Assembly: GCA_937892545.1 (NCBI GenBank)
Contig: CALAFO010000081.1
Location: 1-47,759 of the forward strand
Direction: 5' to 3'
Origin: Scatosoma sp002474405
Lineage (GTDB): Bacteria; Bacillota; Clostridia; Christensenellales; Borkfalkiaceae
DNA length: 47,759 nt
In this document: positions 42,436 to 47,759 of the stretch, piece by piece
Position numbering within the stretch: position 1 is the first letter of the stretch
Layout: each line of letters opens with the position of its first letter
The notes under the pieces: generated by a model
What the model was told of the DNA's origin: nothing
What the model saw: only the letters and a program-made list of their open reading frames with translations
Database searches by the model: none
Position numbers and translations under genes: made by a program

Positions 42436-45400
42436 TCAGTCTTTCGTCAACGATATATCGGATAATTGAACGTTTACGGCTTGACCGCAGTCGCCTTTCG
42501 AGGCAAGAATCAATGCAAAATTATCCGTATCTTCGGCAACGGTGATCTGTAAAGTAACGCTTTTCGATTGAGCGGCGTGCGTAACTTCCGCCGCATTACC
42601 GCTGATGAGTCCGTTGGTTCCCTCGTACGTTATTTTACCGTTCACGCATACGCCGCCGTATACAAGACCGGTAAACCAGTACGAGCCCGACATGTTTACC
42701 GCTTCGATATTCAGCCGCAACGTATAAGCGCCGGCTTTTACGTGCCCGAAGCAAAGCGCGATTTCCGACCACGCCGCAGGCGTTACCACCTGCAAAGCGT
42801 TATTTGTTACGCTTGCGCCGGTTGCGGCTTTTGTAACCGCCATGCTGCCGTCCTTTCCTATAACGGCAATCCCCGCGCCGTAATTATCCACGTTGTAACC
42901 GTAAATCGCGGAGTCTGCAAAATTCAATTCTTTGGTAAGTTCCTCTTTCACAAACTCAAACGATTCCAGCGAAACGGAAAACGCTTTGTTTTCGGTGCCC
43001 CACGTTTCAAGCATCAAACCGAAATTCGTCTGCGCCGAAGCGACGTCGATAAACATAGCGTACGTTCCGCCCGTGGTAGAATTTCCGCTGCCGCTGTACA
43101 AACAAAAACCCGGTTCGTGGATGTTCCCGTAAGGATTATCCGCTTTTTTATATGCTTTATCGCCATAAACCGTCTGCCATTCGTTCTCCCAGTTGAGGGC
43201 GTATAAATAGCCTTTGAAACAATCCCAGCTCAGATCGCCGCCAAGGCGCAAAGTTACGCGATACCGACCGGCTTCTATATTGCCGAGATAAAAACTTATC
43301 GACGTACCGGAAGCGGGAACATACGCTTTGACGAATTTCAGCTTATTATCGGCGGTTTTCTCTATGCTCATATTGAACGCACGGAGATAAACGTTTGTGC
43401 GTTCGATGTCATAAAAATCGCCGTGTTTTGCGGGATTTATCGCGTCTACGTAGTTTTCGTCCGCCGTACCGCCGTATTCTTTTACCGTAATACAAAGCGT
43501 TCGGCTGACGTGAAGTCCGTCGATTTCCGAAGAAACGACGAGATATACCGTGCCCGCTTTTTTCGCCAGCAATTTACCGTCTTTCACTTCTGCTATTTCG
43601 GAGGTATCCGTTTCGTCGGCGGTTTCGTCGGTTTTATACTTATAAACGAACGTCATATCATCGGTCAACGGAATCGGCTCGAAATCATACGAGTCCCCCT
43701 TCACAAGAATATTATCCGGATACATATCCGAATTTATGGAAAGTTCTCCGAGTTCCACCGTGATATTTCTGACGAGTATATACTGTTCGCCTGTCGAACT
43801 TGTTAATTTCAGCGTTAACACAATATCGCCGAGCTTTAAGCACTGCATCTGTTTTTTTCCGTTTTTGTTATCGATAATGCGAGCGCTTCCTCCGTTTTCG
43901 CCGCTGCTTGCGACCGTCCATTCGCAGGTATACGGCTGCCCTTTTTCCGCTTTGTTTTCAAACGTTACGATTTCTGTCAGATCACGAACATCGCCGCTCT
44001 TTAACGTTTCGTTGTTTTCGATTCCGGAAATGTCCGCCGAAGTAATATCGGGCAATTTTTCAAACTTAAACGCGTCAAGGTATATCGTATAAGCGACTTC
44101 TGTGCCGCCGCAAAGTTCGATACCGAAATTATTCGTATCTTCGGTAATCGTGATAGTGCTTGTAAACACATTTCCGTTACGGACTCCCGTGTAAATATCG
44201 CCGTACGGAGCGGAACCTCTCGTATACGCCGCGCTGCCGAATGTGGTTTTATAGTTTTCGTTCCAGATAATCGGGTAGATATGTCCGTGGAAATTATCCC
44301 ATTTGCCTATATCGTCGCCGCGTAACGTAAACGACACTTCATAAGCGCCTTTTTTCACGCTTCCGAGCATAAATTGCGCCGAGCCTTCCCACGAAGAAGC
44401 ATATTCATGCGTAAATTTTAACGTTTTTCCACCGTTATAAGTTTCGATGGAAGGCTTCCAGTTATAGGTTCTTAAATATACGGAAGTTCGTCTGACCTCG
44501 TAAACAAGTTCATCCGGTCGCGTAACGTCGGTTACATAAGAATAATCGTCTTCGTTTTCGTTGAACGGATTCGCAATCACGGAAAACTCATAATCCTTTT
44601 CAAGAGTTTTTCCGTTATATACGGTAGATACGTTCAGTTTTATGTTTTTGCCGATTTTTTTAGGAATCAGCTTCCCGTCTTGCAATTCTATGAATTCACT
44701 GTCGTTTTCGCCGTTATCGGTAAAACGATAGCTGAATTCGCATCCCGCTATTTCTTCGGGTTCAAACGTATATTCCTCGCCGATGATCAGAAGCCCGTCG
44801 GAATAAACGTCGGTATTCACGGTAAAGTCTGCAAGTTCCAACGAAAACGACTTGATATTCAACGTATATTGCCCCGACGTACCGTTATCGTCATAGAGTT
44901 CTATTCCGAAATTTTCATAACTTTTATTCAGTTCAAACCCGATCGCGTATTTCGTACCCGTTGTTTTTATATCGGACAGTTTGCCGAAATCCAAGCCCCC
45001 TATCGTATCGGGACGGATTCCGTGTTCATACTCCGCGGGAGTATTCTTATACTGCGCGCCGTTTATCCTGCCTTGAAAATCGCCTTTGACTACTTCCAGA
45101 TCAACCGTGAAAACATATTTTCCGGGCGTTAAATTCCATGCGCCGAAACACACGTGCGTCCAGTGCGCGAAGTCGGTGTTTTTTTCGACGACAAGCATTT
45201 TTTTATCCGCATCGTACGAATCGATAAAGATATCGGTATTATGCGACGTTACTTTCGTACCCGTATAATCCAGCCACGCATCGGTGCAAATCCCGTTCAC
45301 AAGCGATCTGTTTGCCTTTGCATAGGTAAAATCTTCGCTTTTATCGTTCAATTTCACAACGTTAAACGCCTTGGTCGCTTTTAAAGCATTCCCCTTTACT

Positions 45401-46236
45401 TGCGCCGTAACGATTACCGTACCCGTTTCTTTCCCCGTAATCACTCCGTTTTCGTCTATTCCTGCAATATTTTCGTCGTCTACGCTCCATTCCAGCTCAA
45501 AAGGACTTGCATCCCACGGGGTATATTCGGTATTCAAAGCGTAAGAATAGTTACTTTTAAGCCTGAAATCGTATCCGGCAATAATCGCTCCGCTTTCTAC
45601 ATCGCAAATCCGGAGCGTTTCGACGGTACTGATTACCGTCAGCGTGGTTGTCGCTTTTACCGCGCGCTGCCCCTTTTTATATACGGTAATATCTGTAATG
45701 CCGGCACCCGTAAACGTTACCAGCCCGTCGGAATTCACCGTGGCTGCTTTTTCGTTTGAAGAATGCCAGACAAGCGTGGCGGAAGAATCCGAGCACGTCG
45801 CCGAAAGTTGAATATTTACGTCGGAATATGCCACCGTATTTGTTTCGGGCATTCCCGTTAAAGTGATCGTATCGGTTACGGTTCGTTCATCTTTCACCGT
45901 AAGAAGCGCATCCGACTTTATTTCCGGATTATCCGTAAAAGTAGCCGTAATCACAACCGCCCCGCTGTCTACAAGCGTAACCATGCCGTCCCCGTCCACC
46001 GTTGCTACATCTTCGTCGCCCGAAGCCCAGAGCACGTTTCCGCTTCCTTGTTCAAACTTTACGCCGAGTTGCAGCGTATTTTCGGTATCCGTTATCGTTG
46101 CAATTCCGCTTTCGGGAACGCCTGTAATCATAAGACCGGTTACCGCTGAATTTTTGCTGCAAGCAACGGCAAAAATCATAGCGAATGACAGTATCGCAAT
46201 AAGAAGCCATTTTTTGATTCTGTTTGTTCTCTCCAT
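42436..46236 (-). CDS. Large lipoprotein with Big2 Ig-like domains and four beta-sandwich modules
   Basis: The protein has 1266 residues with a lipobox (FAVAC, Cys26). Residues 30-290 hold three Big2-like Ig domains (VLWASGDEDVATVDGDGMVT, ELEWSVDDENIAGIDENGVI). Four diverged beta-sandwich modules follow at about 300-480, 590-760, 960-1110 and 1120-1266. Each has a 'GxYxxxLxLxG' strand and an 'NFGIEL/NFALIL' strand. Ig-like linkers lie between the first three. No catalytic motif was found. It probably binds substrate at the cell surface for the importer encoded next. The frame runs to 46311, but that start would precede the -10 box. The ATG at 46236 gives a proper signal and follows AGGAAG closely. 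Confidence 0.85.
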   Translation of the reverse strand: MERTNRIKKWLLIAILSFAMIFAVACSKNSAVTGLMITGVPESGIATITDTENTLQLGVKFEQGSGNVLWASGDEDVATVDGDGMVTLVDSGAVVITATFTDNPEIKSDALLTVKDERTVTDTITLTGMPETNTVAYSDVNIQLSATCSDSSATLVWHSSNEKAATVNSDGLVTFTGAGITDITVYKKGQRAVKATTTLTVISTVETLRICDVESGAIIAGYDFRLKSNYSYALNTEYTPWDASPFELEWSVDDENIAGIDENGVITGKETGTVIVTAQVKGNALKATKAFNVVKLNDKSEDFTYAKANRSLVNGICTDAWLDYTGTKVTSHNTDIFIDSYDADKKMLVVEKNTDFAHWTHVCFGAWNLTPGKYVFTVDLEVVKGDFQGRINGAQYKNTPAEYEHGIRPDTIGGLDFGKLSDIKTTGTKYAIGFELNKSYENFGIELYDDNGTSGQYTLNIKSFSLELADFTVNTDVYSDGLLIIGEEYTFEPEEIAGCEFSYRFTDNGENDSEFIELQDGKLIPKKIGKNIKLNVSTVYNGKTLEKDYEFSVIANPFNENEDDYSYVTDVTRPDELVYEVRRTSVYLRTYNWKPSIETYNGGKTLKFTHEYASSWEGSAQFMLGSVKKGAYEVSFTLRGDDIGKWDNFHGHIYPIIWNENYKTTFGSAAYTRGSAPYGDIYTGVRNGNVFTSTITITEDTNNFGIELCGGTEVAYTIYLDAFKFEKLPDITSADISGIENNETLKSGDVRDLTEIVTFENKAEKGQPYTCEWTVASSGENGGSARIIDNKNGKKQMQCLKLGDIVLTLKLTSSTGEQYILVRNITVELGELSINSDMYPDNILVKGDSYDFEPIPLTDDMTFVYKYKTDETADETDTSEIAEVKDGKLLAKKAGTVYLVVSSEIDGLHVSRTLCITVKEYGGTADENYVDAINPAKHGDFYDIERTNVYLRAFNMSIEKTADNKLKFVKAYVPASGTSISFYLGNIEAGRYRVTLRLGGDLSWDCFKGYLYALNWENEWQTVYGDKAYKKADNPYGNIHEPGFCLYSGSGNSTTGGTYAMFIDVASAQTNFGLMLETWGTENKAFSVSLESFEFVKEELTKELNFADSAIYGYNVDNYGAGIAVIGKDGSMAVTKAATGASVTNNALQVVTPAAWSEIALCFGHVKAGAYTLRLNIEAVNMSGSYWFTGLVYGGVCVNGKITYEGTNGLISGNAAEVTHAAQSKSVTLQITVAEDTDNFALILASKGDCGQAVNVQLSDISLTKD

Positions 46237-46294
46237 CTTCCTGCACCTATTCCTTTCAAATATTCCGGCGATGCTACACCGGCATTGTAGCCCC

Positions 46295-46323
46295 ATTATA
46301 ACACACACCAATTTATTTTTCTA
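46295..46323 (-). promoter_or_regulatory. Promoter of the Big2 lipoprotein/second importer operon
   Basis: A perfect TATAAT (46295-46300) on the minus strand would start transcripts near 46288. The -35 position, 17 bases upstream, reads TAGAAA, far from consensus, which is what an activator-dependent promoter looks like. The divergent AraC-type gene is the natural activator. Confidence 0.65.
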
Positions 46324-46341
46324 CAAATAATGAAATAGAAA

Positions 46342-46357
46342 ATCACAAAATTGTGAT
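46342..46357. promoter_or_regulatory. Palindrome between the divergent promoters
   Basis: ATCACAA-AA-TTGTGAT has perfect seven-base arms and lies between the AraC-type gene and the importer operon. Its centre is about 61.5 bases upstream of the expected importer-operon start and about 50 bases upstream of the expected araC-type start. It could serve activation of one and autoregulation of the other. AraC sites are often direct repeats, so another regulator is possible. Confidence 0.5.
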
Positions 46358-46364
46358 ATTTTAC

Positions 46365-46393
46365 TTGCGACAATAATAAAAAAATGCTATACT
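46365..46393 (+). promoter_or_regulatory. Promoter of the AraC-type gene
   Basis: TTGCGA (46365-46370), 17 bases, TATACT (46388-46393). The expected start, about 46399-46400, coincides with the ATG of the gene, so the message may be leaderless. Confidence 0.7.
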
Positions 46394-46399
46394 GAAGAT

Positions 46400-47233
46400 A
46401 TGAAAAAATATTTTCTTAACGCAAAAAGCGCCAACCAACCTTATAATTATACCAAATTATGGAATCAGATTTCCACAAAACACTTGCATGAATCTTTTGA
46501 AGTTCTGATTCAACTGCGCGGTAAAACGACAAATATAGTAAATAACTGCGCACAAATGCTCGTTCCGGGAACCGTTGTTTTAATGCGCCCCGGCGATTGG
46601 CATACCATCGACACATTTCCCGGAGAACCCCATTTGCATCGGGATATTTATATCCGCCCGGAGAAAATGCATAAAATTTGTGATTTTTTGACGCCGACCT
46701 TATTTGACGAACTGACAACCGCGGAAAAGCCCGTCTATTTCAATATCGACGCGAATAAAATGCAGGCTTTGGAAGATAAACTGTTTTTGTTTAACGACAA
46801 GGATTTTCATTCATTCGACTACGAAAGTTTCCACACCTGTATTGTCTTTGAAATCCTTTCCGATTGCATAAAATATCGCATTGCCCAAAAAAACGCATAT
46901 CCGGATTGGTTACAGAATTTTTTAACGTTTCTGAATGATCCGGACCATATGTCGATGCGTATCGGAGAGTTTGAAAAAATTGTGGGCTATAGTCGCAATC
47001 ATTTAAGCAGAGAATTCCGAAAATATACGGGGCAAACATTGGAATCATACATTACGGAAATTCGAATCAATTATTCTCTGTCTTTATTAGCTTGTCCGGA
47101 TTTTACGATTGTATATATCAGCAACGAACTTGGTTACGATTCGCAAAATAGTTTCACTAATAATTTTCGCAAACAATTCGGTGTTACACCGGCAACTTGG
47201 CGAAAAAATCACCTGCTCGAACAATCTCAATAA
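46400..47233 (+). CDS. AraC-family transcriptional regulator
   Basis: This is the only plus-strand gene of the window. The 277-residue protein has an N-terminal cupin-like sensor domain (HLHESFEVLIQLRG, then MRPGDWHTI and HLHRDIYI). The C-terminal AraC DNA-binding domain has two helix-turn-helix units (IGEFEKIVGYSRNHLSREFR, then ISNELGYDSQNSFTNNFRKQ and FGVTPATWRK). It faces the importer operon across 163 bases and probably activates it when a sugar binds the cupin domain. There is no ribosome site between the promoter and the ATG. No second gene follows it. Confidence 0.94.
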   Translation: MKKYFLNAKSANQPYNYTKLWNQISTKHLHESFEVLIQLRGKTTNIVNNCAQMLVPGTVVLMRPGDWHTIDTFPGEPHLHRDIYIRPEKMHKICDFLTPTLFDELTTAEKPVYFNIDANKMQALEDKLFLFNDKDFHSFDYESFHTCIVFEILSDCIKYRIAQKNAYPDWLQNFLTFLNDPDHMSMRIGEFEKIVGYSRNHLSREFRKYTGQTLESYITEIRINYSLSLLACPDFTIVYISNELGYDSQNSFTNNFRKQFGVTPATWRKNHLLEQSQ

Positions 47234-47362
47234 TCATATACCGTTATTTTTTCTGCTTTTCATCGTTACAATAGGCTGTTCACATTCTCCCGTCTGCGAG
47301 ATACCTGCCACCTGTCAGATAAAACAAACACTATGCCCTGGACGACATTTTAAGTAAAATTT

Positions 47363-47395
47363 AACGAGAGAGCCGCTTTTGTTGACTCTCTCGTT
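47363..47395 (+). terminator. Terminator-like hairpin after the AraC-type gene
   Basis: AACGAGAGAG (47363-47372) pairs perfectly with CTCTCTCGTT (47386-47395) across 13 bases. The tail TTGTATTCTC is only mildly T-rich, so strength is uncertain. The stretch 47234-47362 between the gene and this hairpin shows no other feature. Confidence 0.6.
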
Positions 47396-47483
47396 TGTAT
47401 TCTCGACTATTTTTATTTGTTAAGCCTATTAGTTTGATAAAACAAATAAGAATAAAAACATACAACCCCGCATAAAAGCTGAA

Positions 47484-47542
47484 AAAATAGAAAAACACTA
47501 TCGATAATCGAACCTTGGGAGTTCAAATGTCGATAGTGTTTT
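47484..47542 (-). terminator. Terminator of the candidate small RNA or edge gene
   Basis: AAAACACTATCGA (47542-47530 on the minus strand) pairs perfectly with TCGATAGTGTTTT (47504-47492), a 13-pair stem with a 25-base loop. TCTATTTTTTC follows on the minus strand. Confidence 0.85.
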
Positions 47543-47621
47543 CAAATGGCTTTCTAATACGAAATGACTACATTTTCATTTCGCTGAAAGCGCACTAAAT
47601 TTTTTGAAGCAACCTTTAACT
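47488..47621 (-). ncRNA. Candidate small RNA of about 130 bases
   Basis: An extended -10 box lies just upstream (47628-47636). The transcript contains a two-storey hairpin: GCTTTC/GAAAGC outside (47586-47591 with 47549-47554) and CGAAATGA/TCATTTCG inside (47576-47583 with 47560-47567). It ends at a strong terminator. No reading frame is open through it. It could also be the 3' untranslated region of the gene at the right edge. No known RNA family was recognised. Confidence 0.45.
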
Positions 47622-47627
47622 ACGAAA

Positions 47628-47636
47628 ATTATAGCA
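47628..47636 (-). promoter_or_regulatory. Extended -10 promoter of the candidate small RNA
   Basis: The minus strand reads TGCTATAAT, a full TGnTATAAT extended -10. No good -35 lies 17 bases upstream, which extended -10 promoters can do without. Confidence 0.5.
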
Positions 47637-47683
47637 CTTTTAGGCAAAAAATAAAATAGTTTTTTTGCTTTAATCACGCTTAT

Positions 47684-47759
47684 TTATAAATCGTAGCGCT
47701 CACCATAGCCGACGTAAATATCTTCAACGTGAATATTCTCAATCTCGTCTCCGAAATGT
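47684..47759 (-). CDS. C-terminal end of an unidentified protein, cut by the window edge
   Basis: Only the last 24 codons are visible, ending in VEDIYVGYGERYDL and a TAA at 47684-47686. The acidic, codon-biased stretch looks coding and continues past the window. I do not recognise the family. The 140 bases after its stop contain the candidate small RNA. Confidence 0.5.
   Translation of the reverse strand, partial: HFGDEIENIHVEDIYVGYGERYDL

Noticed and set aside
46237..46311. Upstream extension of the Big2 lipoprotein frame
   Set aside because: The farther ATG lies before the -10 box and would put 25 residues in front of a normal lipoprotein signal.
47500..47535. tRNA-like TTCGATT in the terminator loop
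   Set aside because: The bases on either side do not form a T-arm and no acceptor, D or anticodon arms are present.
47540..47680. Possible tracrRNA-like transcript
   Set aside because: Size and terminator would fit, but no CRISPR repeat, anti-repeat or Cas motif is visible, and the 24-residue C-terminus at the edge does not resemble a known Cas9 end to me.
1..47759. CRISPR arrays, insertion sequences, rRNA, attachment sites, origins
   Set aside because: Looked for regular direct repeats, transposase motifs, terminal inverted repeats, rRNA and tRNA cores; none found.

Overview
The window reads as a chromosomal segment from a gut-type member of the Bacillota, class Clostridia. Supporting signs are consensus TTGACA/TATAAT promoters with 17-base spacers, strong GGAGG ribosome sites, a B. 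subtilis-like pyr gene order, class 1B PyrD/PyrK, RpiR and AraC regulators, and carbohydrate ABC transporters of the CUT1 type. The frequent pairing of large secreted Ig-like or beta-sandwich proteins with glycosidases would suit a Christensenellales-like lineage, but that placement is a guess. Apart from one AraC-type regulator near the right end, every gene is on the minus strand, so the window is best read from right to left.

Region 1 (1-8.5 kb) is the de novo pyrimidine operon pyrC-carA-carB-pyrK-pyrD-pyrF-pyrE, tightly packed with overlapping starts and stops. pyrE is cut short at the window edge. The leader in front of pyrC holds a convincing PyrR-binding hairpin (CNGNGA hexaloop) and a terminator-like hairpin that also contains the ribosome site. 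Upstream of this sits a second promoter whose transcript would end at a terminator after about 90 bases.

Region 2 (8.6-23.9 kb) is one ten-gene operon driven by a near-perfect promoter at 23.86-23.89 kb and closed by a terminator at 8.54 kb. In transcription order it encodes NanE (ManNAc-6-P epimerase), a DUF4127 protein, a secreted GHL10-type glycosidase, an 851-residue modular lipoprotein, a secreted NAGPA-type phosphodiester glycosidase, an LplA/B/C-type ABC importer (solute-binding lipoprotein and two permeases), a ROK sugar kinase and an FAD-dependent oxidoreductase. The set looks like a capture, import and phosphorylation route for an amino-sugar-containing, possibly phosphodiester-linked, glycan. 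I cannot name the substrate.

Region 3 (24.0-29.4 kb) is a three-gene operon: a cytoplasmic GH84 N-acetyl-hexosaminidase, an RpiR-type regulator and a GH38 alpha-mannosidase. Region 4 (29.5-34.9 kb) is a second cytoplasmic glycosidase operon: a GH106-like enzyme, a GH63-like enzyme and a GH43-like enzyme. Region 5 (35.0-46.3 kb) is an AraC-controlled export and import operon: a 1266-residue Big2/beta-sandwich lipoprotein, a second CUT1 importer (permease, solute-binding lipoprotein, permease), an 887-residue secreted protein and a clan-A glycosidase lipoprotein. The AraC gene is transcribed divergently from it. Together regions 2-5 form a Gram-positive polysaccharide-utilisation island: two importers without their own ATPase, secreted or lipid-anchored binding and cleaving proteins, and cytoplasmic exo-glycosidases that finish the job.

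The most notable signals are: (a) the pyr leader switch; (b) a shared C-terminal tripartite tail (Gly-Cys-Lys/Arg, hydrophobic stretch, basic end) on all three exported proteins that lack a lipobox, suggesting an anchoring system whose processing enzyme is not in the window; (c) a repeated exported beta-module shared by three neighbouring proteins in region 2; and (d) a promoter-hairpin-terminator unit at the right edge that looks like a small RNA gene of about 130 bases. No CRISPR array, IS element, rRNA or tRNA was seen.
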